Of a stretch of DNA of 64,000 bases, positions 8,935-18,827 are shown piece after piece. A model generated the notes under the pieces. The model was not told the origin of the DNA. It searched no databases and saw only the letters and a list, made by a program, of their open reading frames with translations. Position 1 is the first letter of the stretch; the number at the start of each line of letters is the position of its first letter. The DNA is from Lentisphaerales bacterium (lineage in GTDB: Bacteria > Verrucomicrobiota > Lentisphaeria > Lentisphaerales > Lentisphaeraceae): NCBI GenBank assembly GCA_022446985.1, contig JAKVBD010000014.1, positions 1-64,000 on the forward strand. The letters run 5' to 3'. Both the position numbers and the translations under genes were made by a program.

Positions 8935-11052
8935 CTATTCACAGAAGTTTTCATTCAAAATTGAACGCCAGGGGTCAACATAAGACTTTCGATGTTTGCT
9001 CCAGTATTCTTTTAAAGCTTCCGGTGAAAGAGAGTTCGTTTCTCCTTTAGACATATTGGATAAGAGGCTTTTTAATCGGCCGTCCAGTATATATAGTTGT
9101 CGGCGGAGTAGATGATCGTCTAACTCTTGTGTAGGGCTTAAGTTTTCATTGAGTAAAAGGTCTATGGCTTCAGGAAACCCGTGCTCGGCCAGAATAATGG
9201 CTATTTTTAATTTTACTTTTCGATCTTTATGAGATAGTAACTTTTGCATCTCAGAAATGTACTTCTCCGGTTTATGGATGAATAAGTACCTTAGAGCGAA
9301 GTGAGAAAATGATTGTTCATTTGAAGTGTAAATTTTTTCCAGTTGAGAAATATCATCTTTCAGTCGAGAACAGTAAAGTTGTGCAAAGTAAGGTAAGTAT
9401 TCATCATTTAATATTGTCTTATGCTTTTGGTAATAGCTGATGGCCTCTTTATCATTATGCTCTAAGATAAGGAGGAAGGCTTGAAAAATAGTTCGCCTTT
9501 CCTGCCCTTTGTAAGAGTCTATAATTTTCATGAGTGAAGTCTGGTCTATAGAGTCCTGTTCAGCTAAAGCATTAATTTGATACTTTGGAGCCAAATAGTA
9601 AAAATACTTTTTATATAGTTGAGGTGCCATCTTTCTAATATGGCAGCTGCTAAAATAGTAGCCGATGGAGTCTCTTGGTTTATCTTTAATGATTTTAAGA
9701 ACCCTGTCTTCGTTCGCTTGTGGATCTTCTTTTAAGAGTTTTTCGATGACTTCCTTCTGAAAAATGGGGTGCTTTGCAAGCGCTATAAAATATTCTCGAT
9801 CAAAATACCAAAGAGCATTTATTTCTTCACTGATTTCTTTGATAACTCCTAAGTTAATTTGCGCCAAAATCTTATTTTTTATTGTCTCTTGAGCCTCGGA
9901 ATCACCTAAAAAAGCCAGCAGACAAACTTTTTGATCATGATGAAATTTAAACTTCTTATTTTTTAGTTTAATTAAAAGCTGTTCTCTCTCGGAGGGCATA
10001 CCAATAGAGACAATTGTGTAAGTATATTCGAGAATGTCTTTGTCACCTAGATTATCAATTTTTTGATGAAAAAGTTTATTTAAGGTTGCTGGTTTAAGAG
10101 TCAGTTTACGTGCGGTTATTTCTTCTAGGTAGTCGCTTTGAGTATAGCGACCTAAATAAAAAATATTATCCTGGAAGCCACTTAATTCCTCATCTGTCAT
10201 TTTGCGGAAATGAATTTTTTTGTTGCCATAATTTAACTCTGCTAAAAACCAGGCCCGTTGGAGAGCGAACACAGTTTTCTTATTGGCTTTGTTTTTTTCA
10301 AGCATTTCAGGCCATTTCTTGTGGAGCTCAGATAAAGTCATTAGATCGAGTTTGTCTGTGTTATTGGGTGTGAAACTAGCCGCGAGTTTTTTATGCCTTG
10401 CTAAAATAATTTCATCTGTAGAAGAGAGACTGAATCCCAATGTCCACCTTTGGTCTGAACTTAAGCGTTGATAAATGCTAAGAATTTTGTCTTTATTGGT
10501 TTCCATGAAAAAGTGCCGCATAATGAAGGGATATTTTTTTAGTCTGCCATAACTGCGAAGAATATACTCTCTCACAAAATGCATTTTTTGTTCTTCTTCA
10601 GAATGGCTTAAAAAGTCTTTAACTTGATCGAGCAGCGCGCCTTGATCTTTCAAGTCGGCAATCTTCGTTTTCCCTTGATAGTATGGCAGCCGATAATCAA
10701 ATTTAATTTTTCTTAAAGCCATAGGGTTACCAGTTGTCGAAGATGATGAAATGAATTGAGTCAGTTCGCGATTTTTACTGGCAAATATTAAGTATTGTTC
10801 TCCATAAAGAACAGTTGGGAACCAGGGACCATGAGGACCGGGAGGATCGTAGAGTATAACTTTGCCATTTTGTTGCCCTTTAAAAGATTCAATGATTTCA
10901 TATTCTGCATAAAGCCCACCAGCCTGAGTTACTTTAACAAGTGCAACGAGGTCACTGTGAAAACATTTCTCTTCTACACTCATGAAATCAATTGTGGTGG
11001 AGTAACTAATACAGTGAAGTAAAAAGATGGTAAAGAGTACAAAAAATTTCAA
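8935..11052 (-). CDS. Large secreted protein with helical repeats, function unknown (705 aa)
   Basis: The start MKFFVLFTIFLLHCISYS is an export signal. Residues about 25-110 (CFHSDLVALVKVTQ, ESFKGQQ, YGEQYLIFA) resemble the small beta-barrel, NTR/TIMP-like modules found at the N-termini of many secreted bacterial proteins. The rest is strongly helical with HEAT-like repetition (for example HKDRKVKLKIAIILAEHGFPEAIDLLL near the C-terminus, residues about 640-670). I recognise no catalytic motif. The gene is monocistronic and convergent with the pseudopilin pseudogene. Role is unknown; helical repeats suggest a protein-binding scaffold. Confidence 0.7.
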   Translation of the reverse strand: MKFFVLFTIFLLHCISYSTTIDFMSVEEKCFHSDLVALVKVTQAGGLYAEYEIIESFKGQQNGKVILYDPPGPHGPWFPTVLYGEQYLIFASKNRELTQFISSSSTTGNPMALRKIKFDYRLPYYQGKTKIADLKDQGALLDQVKDFLSHSEEEQKMHFVREYILRSYGRLKKYPFIMRHFFMETNKDKILSIYQRLSSDQRWTLGFSLSSTDEIILARHKKLAASFTPNNTDKLDLMTLSELHKKWPEMLEKNKANKKTVFALQRAWFLAELNYGNKKIHFRKMTDEELSGFQDNIFYLGRYTQSDYLEEITARKLTLKPATLNKLFHQKIDNLGDKDILEYTYTIVSIGMPSEREQLLIKLKNKKFKFHHDQKVCLLAFLGDSEAQETIKNKILAQINLGVIKEISEEINALWYFDREYFIALAKHPIFQKEVIEKLLKEDPQANEDRVLKIIKDKPRDSIGYYFSSCHIRKMAPQLYKKYFYYLAPKYQINALAEQDSIDQTSLMKIIDSYKGQERRTIFQAFLLILEHNDKEAISYYQKHKTILNDEYLPYFAQLYCSRLKDDISQLEKIYTSNEQSFSHFALRYLFIHKPEKYISEMQKLLSHKDRKVKLKIAIILAEHGFPEAIDLLLNENLSPTQELDDHLLRRQLYILDGRLKSLLSNMSKGETNSLSPEALKEYWSKHRKSYVDPWRSILNENFCE

Positions 11053-11530
11053 AATCAGCCCTTTGAGTTAAAGTAGTTTTCCTTCATTAAAGTAATGAGT
11101 TTGTTTGTGTATAGCGAGTTGTTTTAAGATTTAAATATGGTTGATTGTTGATCTTTAGGAATGGGGAAGAGCAGATTGAAGAAAATTACCAGTAATAACT
11201 AGAAATGATGAATGTCTAATTCTTTTGAATTCGTTTATGTTTGGTCACCTTCCATTTTCTCTTATCAGACTCATATCTATATAAGTTTGTTTTCAGGCTT
11301 CGCTTTTCAGTCATCTTTGATTCATGATTTTTTATTGATGCTACATAAGGCTGGCAATGATACCATGAGTTTACTGTTCTATCTTTCCCTTTCTTTTCTC
11401 TCAATAATTCAGATTCATACCCCAGGGTAACTACTCCAACCAGTTCTCACCTTATTTGCGGTTCTCTCTTTTCTTCATTCCAAGAGTCAGTTGAACTTGA
11501 GATTTTTTTAACTGAATTAGGTCGAAAAGT
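11053..11530. other. Intergenic region without a supported gene
   Basis: This 478-bp AT-rich stretch holds the promoter region of the minus-strand gene starting at 11052. Short open frames exist on both strands around 11212-11430, but they lack ribosome sites and have unconvincing composition. No TGTCCCAT element, terminator or RNA gene was seen. Confidence 0.5.
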
Positions 11531-12016
11531 TTAAGCGTTTTTCTCTTGCTGCCAGGCATCCAGAGTTTGACGAGCGTTATTTATTGTCGGTTCTAAAAGC
11601 AAGTCATGCTCTGGCTTTTTATGGACCAGCTCTATAACATAACCATTCGGGTCGCGGAAATAGGTGGAAAAGCTCATGCCATGATCGACCGGGCCTCTGA
11701 CCTCAAAGTTTTTATCTCGGGCGATTTTAGTTAATTCGGCAATTCTTTCTGCAGATGATTCTAGTGCGAGGTGCAAATCAAAGTCATGCTGTTCTTTAAA
11801 ATCAAATGGCATATGCGGAGCTTCAAAAAAAGCGATATAAGAACCATCATCCATCTGAAAAAACGAGTGCAGGACGTGTGCTTTATTTCCCGTTTTCGTC
11901 AGGGTGATTTTAAAGGCATCGGCTAAAGTTAATCCTAAAAAATCTTCGTAAAACTGTCTGGTCTCTTCAGAGTCTTTACAGCGGTAGGCAGTATGATGTA
12001 AGCCATGAATATTCAT
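11531..12016 (-). CDS. VOC-superfamily (glyoxalase/dioxygenase-like) metalloprotein, 161 aa
   Basis: The protein has the paired beta-alpha-beta-beta-beta layout of the vicinal oxygen chelate fold. Candidate metal ligands are the early His (GLHHTAY, residues 5-10), the His of DLHLAL (about residue 82) and the Glu of GYVIELV (about residue 130); FFEAP at about 64-68 forms part of the first module. The family includes glyoxalase I, extradiol dioxygenases and fosfomycin/bleomycin resistance proteins; the substrate cannot be told. It has no signal peptide, so it is cytoplasmic. TACTCCGTT on the plus strand corresponds to an ACGGAG ribosome site. It stands alone. Confidence 0.85.
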   Translation of the reverse strand: MNIHGLHHTAYRCKDSEETRQFYEDFLGLTLADAFKITLTKTGNKAHVLHSFFQMDDGSYIAFFEAPHMPFDFKEQHDFDLHLALESSAERIAELTKIARDKNFEVRGPVDHGMSFSTYFRDPNGYVIELVHKKPEHDLLLEPTINNARQTLDAWQQEKNA

Positions 12017-12215
12017 TATGTACTCCGTTAAAATTTTTTGCTTATTAATATATTTGAAATTAATAGAAAATTCAGCTGTTTAGACCATTTAGTACGATGC
12101 TTTCTTTTCTCACTTAAGTTTGCCATGGGATTAAGCTGTTAAATGGTATTTATTATTACCCAATTTATGAGAAACCATATTAACCAGTAATCTATCTGTG
12201 TAGTTGTAGCTTATT

Positions 12216-12467
12216 ATGAAAAGGTTTAAAGCATTGGCAGTTGCAATGAGCTTACTTTTGGCAACAGGTTGTTCATCTCTAAGTAAGTCAGAGAAAAAGG
12301 CCATTGGAAGAACAATCGGTTTGGGCGCAGTAATAGGGTTAATTGTTTTAGTAACTAAAAGCGATTGTGAAGACAAGAAGTGTAAGAAGGGTGTCACTGC
12401 CATAGATGTCACCATTGAAAGTTACTTTGTAAATGACCAGCAGGACTCAATTATACACAATATTTAA
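12216..12467 (+). CDS. Small lipoprotein, 83 aa
   Basis: A basic N-terminus and hydrophobic stretch end in the lipobox LLATGC, so Cys19 or so would be lipidated. A second hydrophobic segment (TIGLGAVIGLIVLVTK) follows, then a CEDKKCKK motif. No family is recognised. It lacks an obvious strong ribosome site, but the lipobox makes it convincing. It is flanked by the divergent VOC gene and the DUF1080 gene. Confidence 0.65.
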   Translation: MKRFKALAVAMSLLLATGCSSLSKSEKKAIGRTIGLGAVIGLIVLVTKSDCEDKKCKKGVTAIDVTIESYFVNDQQDSIIHNI

Positions 12468-12625
12468 ATGTGTCAAATAGTTAGCAGAATTGATTCTTTT
12501 TCTTAGAGGGTAAAAAGGAAAAGGGATAAAAAGAAGATTTTCTTCGTATTTCTGGGAATAGATGCGCAAAACAATTGTTTTAAGCACTGATTTTAAGAGT
12601 TCTGTAGTAAACAAAGGAGAAATCT

Positions 12626-13201
12626 ATGAAAATTTTATTCTGTTTATTACTAATCTCTCTCGCAACATATGCTGAAGATCTAAAACCAATCTTTAATGGC
12701 AAAGACTTCACAAACTGGGTAAAGCCTAAGAAGAATATTTGGTGGTCAGTTGAAGATGGTGTCATCGTTTGTAAAAACTGCCCTAAAAAGAAGGGCTCAA
12801 ATCTGTGGACTACTGAAAAATACAAAGACTTCATTGTCCAATTGGATTTCAAAATGGGTGAAGGAATAGTTGATTCCGGTTTATTTCTTCGCAATCAGGA
12901 CCAAATTCAAATTGGTATTTCCGGAAGCCTGAAAAGAGATATGACGACTTCTCCTTATATCCCGGGGAAAGGATATCCAAAAGAATCAGAAGGTGTTAAA
13001 GATATCCTCAAAGTTAAAGGTTGGAATACCATGAAAGTCAAGGCCGTTAATAATGTCTATACAGTCTGGCTGAATGGTACGAAAGTGAATGAGTATGAGT
13101 CTCAAACTGCAATCGAAGAAGGTCCAATTGGCCTTCAGCTACATGCTAAAAGAATTATGGAAATCCACTTCAAGAATATCATGGTAAAAAAGTTAAATTA
13201 G
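12626..13201 (+). CDS. DUF1080 / 3-keto-disaccharide hydrolase-like secreted protein, 191 aa
   Basis: A short signal peptide (MKILFCLLLISLATYA) precedes a single laminin-G-like beta-sandwich domain. The family hallmarks are LKPIFNGKDFTNWV near residue 22 and the late KGWNTMKVKAVNNVYTVWLNG segment with DSGLFLRNQ in the middle. DUF1080 proteins are common in PVC bacteria; some hydrolyse 3-keto-glycosides made by Gfo/Idh-type dehydrogenases. AAAGGAG lies 7 nt before the ATG. The protein is probably periplasmic. Whether this short version is catalytic or only carbohydrate-binding is unclear. Confidence 0.85.
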   Translation: MKILFCLLLISLATYAEDLKPIFNGKDFTNWVKPKKNIWWSVEDGVIVCKNCPKKKGSNLWTTEKYKDFIVQLDFKMGEGIVDSGLFLRNQDQIQIGISGSLKRDMTTSPYIPGKGYPKESEGVKDILKVKGWNTMKVKAVNNVYTVWLNGTKVNEYESQTAIEEGPIGLQLHAKRIMEIHFKNIMVKKLN

Positions 13202-13361
13202 CCTCAATCATGTGGAGTCTACCAACGGTCGATCTCAGGAATCCAATTGGTACTATAGTCTGTATCGAAATGACCTGCCTATGGTTTACAGAAAGGATTG
13301 AGTATCGTAAGGCAAAACTTTAGCAATAATATAAAGTTTATCTTGTAGAACGAAGAGATAC

Positions 13362-14084
13362 TTAATGACTTCCGTGCTTAGGACAGAAGTTAATGTTGCT
13401 GTTGGGATTATTGAGTTCGCTGGTAAAATGAATGTTATTAGTTAATTCTACATGACCATCAGAAGCGACTATGGGAGATCTGCCGTTGTGTCTCATAGTC
13501 AATTTTTTTAAGTTGCTGGTTTTTTCTCTGACAGTATCGGTGCCATCATTCCACATATTTCCTTTGAGCTGTTCATTCGCTTCCCAAAATAGCACAAAGC
13601 CACTTGGCATCTGGTGAATTGAGAACCAATTATATCTGTTGTAATCCTGAATCAGACCGGTAATCATGTAACTGGTTAATGCTTGTCTTTTATGTGTTCT
13701 GTCTGAATGAGTTGGGCAGTGATAAGGGGCAGTTGTTTCAAGATATGCATACAATGAACCGGTTTTGACATCTTCTACTTCATTATAGTTTCTTCCTGAA
13801 AAAAGCCAGCCTTTGTTGGTGCCGAGATGACTCAGCCAGGTACTGTGTGGAAAGTATCCGGTGTTGTCATCTGTATAAATATTTGTAGCAAGACTTATTT
13901 GACGTTGGTTATGAACGCAAAGAACAAGATATGCTTTTTCACGAGCGTTGTGAAGAGAAGGCATGAGCATTGATGTCAAGATGCCGATGATAGCTATGCA
14001 GGCAAGTAATTCAACAATTGTAAAGTTGCGAGGTTTTATGGTTTTTGAATTTCTTAAATTTTCCCCAAAATTATTCTTATCCAT
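13362..14084 (-). CDS. Pseudopilin with exact H-X9-DG motif (240 aa)
   Basis: The ATG at 14084 is preceded by AAGGA with a 7-nt gap; an in-frame GTG at 14099 would lack a ribosome site. The leader is unusually long (about 21 residues, ending KPRN), followed by F-T-I-V-E-L-L-A and the hydrophobic helix with the conserved Glu at +5. The C-terminus contains H-NGRSPIVAS-DG, an exact H-X9-DG, followed by H-V. No TGTCCCAT element was found upstream, unlike the pseudopilin at 3826. It is convergent with the DUF1080 gene. Likely processed by a prepilin peptidase at the inner membrane. Confidence 0.87.
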   Translation of the reverse strand: MDKNNFGENLRNSKTIKPRNFTIVELLACIAIIGILTSMLMPSLHNAREKAYLVLCVHNQRQISLATNIYTDDNTGYFPHSTWLSHLGTNKGWLFSGRNYNEVEDVKTGSLYAYLETTAPYHCPTHSDRTHKRQALTSYMITGLIQDYNRYNWFSIHQMPSGFVLFWEANEQLKGNMWNDGTDTVREKTSNLKKLTMRHNGRSPIVASDGHVELTNNIHFTSELNNPNSNINFCPKHGSH

Positions 14085-14297
14085 GAGGTGTTCCTTCACT
14101 TTTTATGAAGACCTAGCATAGAATGATTCTTGGATGGAAAATTTTTTCTTAAGTTTCTAATTTATAATGTGATATGATTATAATTTTGTGAGTGTGTCTC
14201 TAGTCGAAAAGTATCAGTGTGCGGAAAGATATATATCTTTTTGTGATAACATGACCATCTTAAAATAGTACTATCCATATCGCTTAAATAAGCCTCC

Positions 14298-14324
14298 TGT
14301 CCCATTGAGAGTCTTTCAACTGTA
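14298..14324 (+). promoter_or_regulatory. TGTCCCAT-N15-TGTA promoter-like element, copy 4
   Basis: TGTCCCAT at 14298-14305, TGTA at 14321-14324, 15 nt apart, C before TGTA. It lies 25 bp upstream of the DUF4962 start at 14350. The segment after the -35-like half is also similar to copy 5 (TTTCAACTGTAAG), as expected of duplicated genes. Confidence 0.75.
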
Positions 14325-14349
14325 AGGGAAGAAAACTCAATGAGAGCTC

Positions 14350-16875
14350 ATGAAAGCGATAGTCCTTTTCTTTATCTTTCTTCCCTCGCTGTTAACAGCT
14401 GAAGTGAAACCATTAAAACTTGACTCTATCCACCCCGAATGGCGCCGTCAACATTCCCCGCGCAATCGTGTAGCGATAACAAATCCACCGGTCTTGTTTG
14501 TCCCTACTAGCCGTGTAAAGTGGCAGATGGCTTTCCAAAAGCACGATTTTCAGGTATCCCGAGAAGCCAATTTCGCATCAGTCTATGACTCGGCAGCAGA
14601 CTTGAAAGAATCCTTTTACATCCCGGGAAAACTGCCACTTGGCAAGTGGTACTGGCGGGTGCGTATCGACAAGGGAGAGTGGAGCCGGGCCTTTAATTTC
14701 GAGATCGATCAATCCTCTTGGGAAAATAATGCTCCTGTTGCTGCAGAATTTATAAAGGGAATCGCAGAAGATCATCCGAGGGTTCTGGTTCGGAAAATAC
14801 GCTTAAATGATTTCCGGCAGGAAATACAGGTCAGCCCATACCTGAAGAGCATTATCAAGAATGCTTCTCAGTATTTAGATGTTGAATTGCCGTCCAAAGA
14901 ATGGGGCGGTAAATTTTATAAAAATGGTCAACGTGTTTTTAAAAATGCGAAATTCCCCGACGATCACCCCAAGTCTCAGCCCAATGGCAAAACTTTTAAA
15001 GCTGGGATTAAAGCCCAAGCCCAAGCGTTTATTGCCACGGGAGATAAAAGGTATCGCGATGAACTGCTTCGTTGGACAGTTGCCGCGGCCAAATTGCTAG
15101 TTGAACGCAAGCAGAAGTTGGGGCATATCTATAACCTTCAGGACTCATTCAGTTATGCCGCCATTCTTGAAGGATTAGTAGCGGGTTTCGATACCTGTTA
15201 TGATTATTTTTCAGATGAAGAAAGAAAAATAGTTCTACACTCTCTCTATAAAAGAGCTACAAGTTATTTTAAGTATTTTTGTAACCGCCTGGAATCAAGA
15301 GTTATCGATAATCATTCCTGGCAGCACACCTACCTCAGTTTTCTTGAAGCTTCTATAGCTCTCAAAGGGCACATCCCGGAAGCTGATGATTGGCTGACTT
15401 ATGCCTATAATATCTGGCAGGCGAGGCAGCCGGTGCAGAGTACTTTTGATGGCGGCTGGAATAATGGCAGGTACTATGGAGTCAATATCGGTACATGGGT
15501 CACAGCACCGCTTCATTTTAAAAAGTATACTGCTTATAATTACTACTCCCATCCATGGTTTAAAAATCACATCAAGTGGAGTCTGTATCGCTCGCCGCCT
15601 GGATCCCATGGCGATGGCTTTGCAGGCAATGGTTATGAGACAAATGAGAAAGGTATTCAGGGGAAAGTCGCTGCCTGGCTGAATATTCTTGATGCGGAAT
15701 TAGATGTTCCCTTAGCGCGTTATTTAACTTCAAAAGCCAAGCCCCTTGAGGCCGAAAAGCAGCTTGCAATTGTCTGGCCGCGTTTTGCTGAAGGTCTGCC
15801 ATTGGAGTCTTCTAAGCCGGTTCCTGCGTCAATTGAAGTTTCACAAAATAGACTTTTCCCGGATATTGGGGTTGCGAATATGAATCGAGATGTTTTGAAC
15901 TCGGACAAGAACCTGATGGTTTCTATGCGCTCTTCAGCTTATGGAGGCTTTGGGCACAATCATTCCAGCCATAATGCTTTTACTGTCGTTTACAAAGGTG
16001 AAAGCCTCTTTGTGCCTTATCGCTATCGGCATGGAGGTGATGGCCATGTCCTGAGGTCTTACCGTCACACTCGTGGTCACAATAGTGTCACAGTCGATGG
16101 CAAAGGACAGCCATACAGTGCAGATGCCTATGGCTATATCTGTCGTTACATCGCTGGTGAACAGCTTTCATATATCGCAGGAGATGCGTCAAATGCCTAT
16201 ACAGGTGAACCTTCGCCTCAATGGTGGATTCGAGCAGAAAAAGCAGGCGTCGACTGGTATGCCGATATGGAACATAAATCTGCTGAAAAATTTAGACGTC
16301 ATCTTCTCTATCTGCGGCCGGGATTAATTGTCATATACGATGAACTCGAAGCCGCTGACGAGGTACGCTGGGACTGGATTCTACACTGCCGAAAAACTCT
16401 TCAAGTCAGTGGTGAAAGCCTTTCAGTAAAAGAGCTTAAGGCTTCAGTGAATTTCTTTGCCAGTGAAAAGCTGAATTACGAGATCCGCACAGAAGCTTTG
16501 GTGCCGCCATTCAATGTCGACCGCCGTGGTGGTAAGGTGCCAACCGTTTATAAATCCCGGGGGACACATGCATATATCAGCCCGCAGAAGAAAAGCAAAA
16601 AACTGCGATTGTTAAGTCTCATGCAGGTCGGTGAAATAAATACCGTTTCGTTGAATGAGAATGGCAGTTACAGTTGTGGTGAATGGATTATTGAGGCAGA
16701 GCTGGATGTTAGCAAAAAAGCCATTCTTAAGGTAAGAGACACAGAAGGTAAGGTAACTTTTATTAATCTAAACGATCAAGGGATGAGTGTTCTTGTCGAA
16801 GATGGTTCACCAACAGAAACAGGAGAGATTATACCTCTTGCTGTAGGTAAATATCAATCAAAGGAAGCTTTATGA
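14350..16875 (+). CDS. DUF4962 / heparinase II/III-family protein A (841 aa)
   Basis: Signal peptide MKAIVLFFIFLPSLLTA, then a DUF4962 N-terminal region (fibronectin-like WYWRVRIDKGEWSRAF at about 95-110, then a helical toroid with NHSWQHTYLSF and DGGWNNG near 366). A heparinase II/III-like beta-sandwich follows with GHNHSSHNAF (about 535), RHTRGHNSVTVDG and RRHLLYLRPGLIVIYDEL. Histidine- and tyrosine-rich blocks of this type form the lyase active site in related enzymes. It probably acts in the periplasm or at the surface on uronic-acid polysaccharides such as heparan-like glycans; substrate is inferred from the lyase neighbour at 17653. It overlaps the pseudopilin by 4 bp (ATGA). It is closely similar throughout to the protein at 19185. 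Confidence 0.88.
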   Translation: MKAIVLFFIFLPSLLTAEVKPLKLDSIHPEWRRQHSPRNRVAITNPPVLFVPTSRVKWQMAFQKHDFQVSREANFASVYDSAADLKESFYIPGKLPLGKWYWRVRIDKGEWSRAFNFEIDQSSWENNAPVAAEFIKGIAEDHPRVLVRKIRLNDFRQEIQVSPYLKSIIKNASQYLDVELPSKEWGGKFYKNGQRVFKNAKFPDDHPKSQPNGKTFKAGIKAQAQAFIATGDKRYRDELLRWTVAAAKLLVERKQKLGHIYNLQDSFSYAAILEGLVAGFDTCYDYFSDEERKIVLHSLYKRATSYFKYFCNRLESRVIDNHSWQHTYLSFLEASIALKGHIPEADDWLTYAYNIWQARQPVQSTFDGGWNNGRYYGVNIGTWVTAPLHFKKYTAYNYYSHPWFKNHIKWSLYRSPPGSHGDGFAGNGYETNEKGIQGKVAAWLNILDAELDVPLARYLTSKAKPLEAEKQLAIVWPRFAEGLPLESSKPVPASIEVSQNRLFPDIGVANMNRDVLNSDKNLMVSMRSSAYGGFGHNHSSHNAFTVVYKGESLFVPYRYRHGGDGHVLRSYRHTRGHNSVTVDGKGQPYSADAYGYICRYIAGEQLSYIAGDASNAYTGEPSPQWWIRAEKAGVDWYADMEHKSAEKFRRHLLYLRPGLIVIYDELEAADEVRWDWILHCRKTLQVSGESLSVKELKASVNFFASEKLNYEIRTEALVPPFNVDRRGGKVPTVYKSRGTHAYISPQKKSKKLRLLSLMQVGEINTVSLNENGSYSCGEWIIEAELDVSKKAILKVRDTEGKVTFINLNDQGMSVLVEDGSPTETGEIIPLAVGKYQSKEAL

Positions 16876-17585
16876 AAACCAAGCCGTTTACTCTGGTTGA
16901 ACTTTTAGTGGTTATGGCTGTCATCGGCTTACTCATTTCTATACTTTTACCAAGTTTGGGGAGAGCTAAAGGAAAAGCACAACAGGCCGTTTGCCTAAGT
17001 AACAATCGGCAGATTTTTGTGGCGATGATGGAGTATACCAAAAATAACAAAAGTAAATTTCCAGTTGCAGCGGCTCAGAATGATAGACCAGTAGGGTACA
17101 GTCGGCGCGCTTTAACTTGGGACGATATGTTAAGTGATTACGATGGTCGTAGACTCAGTGAGGCTGAGAAAAAATTGAATGGCGGCTTGCCTGCCGGCAG
17201 CGCGTCTCTGTATAAATGTCCAGCCAGTCCTTATAAGAGGGACGATAATATTGCTTTGCGCAGTTATGGAATCAATAAAGGTCATATTGCAGGTGGCGGT
17301 TTTACAGGTATTTCCCACTATGATCAGTCGCGTTACGTCGCTGAAGTTGAAGACTCCAATACTTTTTTGCTGGTAGAATCCATATTGATAAATATGAGAA
17401 ATATACTTGGACGTGGAGGAAACTCGATGACGGCGGGCAGCACTTATGGTATGGGTCGGAAAGATATATATATTCATAGCCCAACTCGTTTGACCAGCTT
17501 GTCAGTCGACGGCTCAGTTAGGGCTACAAGCATACTAACTGAGGGCTTATCACCTCAAAATTTCTGGACGTACTATCATGACTGA
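16872..17585 (+). CDS. Pseudopilin coupled to DUF4962 protein A (237 aa)
   Basis: The start overlaps the preceding stop (ATGA at 16872-16875), and AGGAAG lies just upstream, so translation is coupled. The leader MKTKP is followed by FTLVELLVVMAVIGLLISIL, the classic prepilin helix with Glu at +5. The C-terminal part has an H-x10-DG variant (HSPTRLTSLSVDG). Being in one transcription unit with an exported polysaccharide-degrading protein is the clearest evidence in this window that these pseudopilins work with the degradation machinery. Confidence 0.9.
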   Translation: MKTKPFTLVELLVVMAVIGLLISILLPSLGRAKGKAQQAVCLSNNRQIFVAMMEYTKNNKSKFPVAAAQNDRPVGYSRRALTWDDMLSDYDGRRLSEAEKKLNGGLPAGSASLYKCPASPYKRDDNIALRSYGINKGHIAGGGFTGISHYDQSRYVAEVEDSNTFLLVESILINMRNILGRGGNSMTAGSTYGMGRKDIYIHSPTRLTSLSVDGSVRATSILTEGLSPQNFWTYYHD

Positions 17586-17652
17586 ATCCAAGCATTCGGG
17601 TAGTTCCTTACCGATTGAAAATAGCCTAACTTACTAATGAATAGGAAACTAT

Positions 17653-18816
17653 ATGAATAATAAATTAACTACTGGACTGGCCGTATTATTGATGCTGTTG
17701 AATTTTTCCAGGATCCAGGCTGAAGTGCCAAATCAGTTCGAGAAAGAAACGGTTAAACTGAGTTCCAGTACAGATAAAAAAATCCATTATAATTGGAGCC
17801 CACAAAAAGAAGTTTTACCAAGCACTAATTTGATTGACTTTCAATTTGGTCTGGTCGCAAGTTCTGCAAAGAAGTGCGGCTTTTCTATAGATGAGCAAAA
17901 CCGATTCAAGGGGCATGCGGTCTATAAATTCTGGGCCGGGCCCAAAGCGAATCGCGTTGAGTTGACTGAGTGTTTTTCTCTTCCCAAAGATGTCGCTCAT
18001 TTGTCCGCGGATAAGCTCAATGAATTAAGTGAAATCAAAGATGTTTATGGCCTTGTATCGTGTGGCGATTATGGCGATACCATCTTCTATAGCTGGTATA
18101 CAAAGTTTCCTGAGCCGTTAACGCAGGAGAGTAAAGGTATTTTTGCTCAATGGCATGGCCGTCCAGACCGCACCGCGGTAAGAAAGCCGGATGGCTTACG
18201 TGAGCATTTATCAATTAAGCGGTTTCTTGAATTATCCAGTCAACTGAAATGGAAAGGCATGAACGATAAAAAAGGCGGTGTGCGTGGCTTTGATAAAGAC
18301 AGCGGCGAGGAACTGAATTACACGGTCGATGGACCTGCGGGTGGCCCAATTGGAGCCTTCTCTATTAACAATGGTTACATCCAGCTGTTTGTACGTAACG
18401 GCCCCAGAGTCATTTCGACCAACAGTCGCCCAAAAATTAAACCGAGTCCAAAACAGCCGGCTATGGCTTTAGAAGATGGTCGCAGTGGAGCTTTGGTCTT
18501 TCATGAAAAAATTGATACTCTGCCGATAAATCAGTGGCTTCATTTTCGCGTTGAGATCAAATTTTCAGACTACTCAGCAAAAGAGAACAAGGCTATATCC
18601 AAAGGACATGTAAAGCTTTGGATTAATGATGAGCAGAAAGCGGACTGGCAAGGCGATGTTGGCAAGAATGATTTCCTGGGGCCCTATTTTAAATTCGGCA
18701 TTTATAAACCGGGGAGTAATGGCTTTAAGGTCGATCATTGCGGTTACAAGCGCCGGCTTATTAAAAAAGGTTCCCGTACGGAGAGTACTATTCACAAATA
18801 TATTCAGAGTAAATAG
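17653..18816 (+). CDS. Heparin lyase I-like polysaccharide lyase (387 aa)
   Basis: After a signal peptide (residues 1-24) the protein shows the beta-jelly-roll pattern of the heparin lyase I / PF14099 polysaccharide lyase group: FYSWYTKFPEPL, then FAQWHGRPDRT (about residues 165-185), a VRNGPR strand segment and the late YFKFGIYKPG typical of the family. Length matches heparinase I (roughly 370-390 aa). By family it would cleave the glucosamine-uronic acid linkage of heparin-like glycans by beta-elimination; the His of QWHG is a candidate catalytic residue. AGGAAACTAT precedes the ATG. It sits between the two DUF4962 paralogues, supporting a glycosaminoglycan-like substrate. Fine specificity is uncertain. 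Confidence 0.75.
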   Translation: MNNKLTTGLAVLLMLLNFSRIQAEVPNQFEKETVKLSSSTDKKIHYNWSPQKEVLPSTNLIDFQFGLVASSAKKCGFSIDEQNRFKGHAVYKFWAGPKANRVELTECFSLPKDVAHLSADKLNELSEIKDVYGLVSCGDYGDTIFYSWYTKFPEPLTQESKGIFAQWHGRPDRTAVRKPDGLREHLSIKRFLELSSQLKWKGMNDKKGGVRGFDKDSGEELNYTVDGPAGGPIGAFSINNGYIQLFVRNGPRVISTNSRPKIKPSPKQPAMALEDGRSGALVFHEKIDTLPINQWLHFRVEIKFSDYSAKENKAISKGHVKLWINDEQKADWQGDVGKNDFLGPYFKFGIYKPGSNGFKVDHCGYKRRLIKKGSRTESTIHKYIQSK

Positions 18817-18827
18817 TTCAATTTTCA

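Noticed and set aside
11212-11430. Short open frames on both strands in the 11053-11530 gap
   Set aside because: No ribosome site, no recognisable domain, and the two frames overlap each other in AT-rich DNA.
14340-14402. A 20-codon upstream ORF overlapping the DUF4962 protein A start, with a similar one at 19175 before protein B
   Set aside because: Its ribosome-site-like purines lie at or before the transcription start predicted from the TGTA element, so they may not be in the transcript. Similarity between the two is explained by gene duplication.
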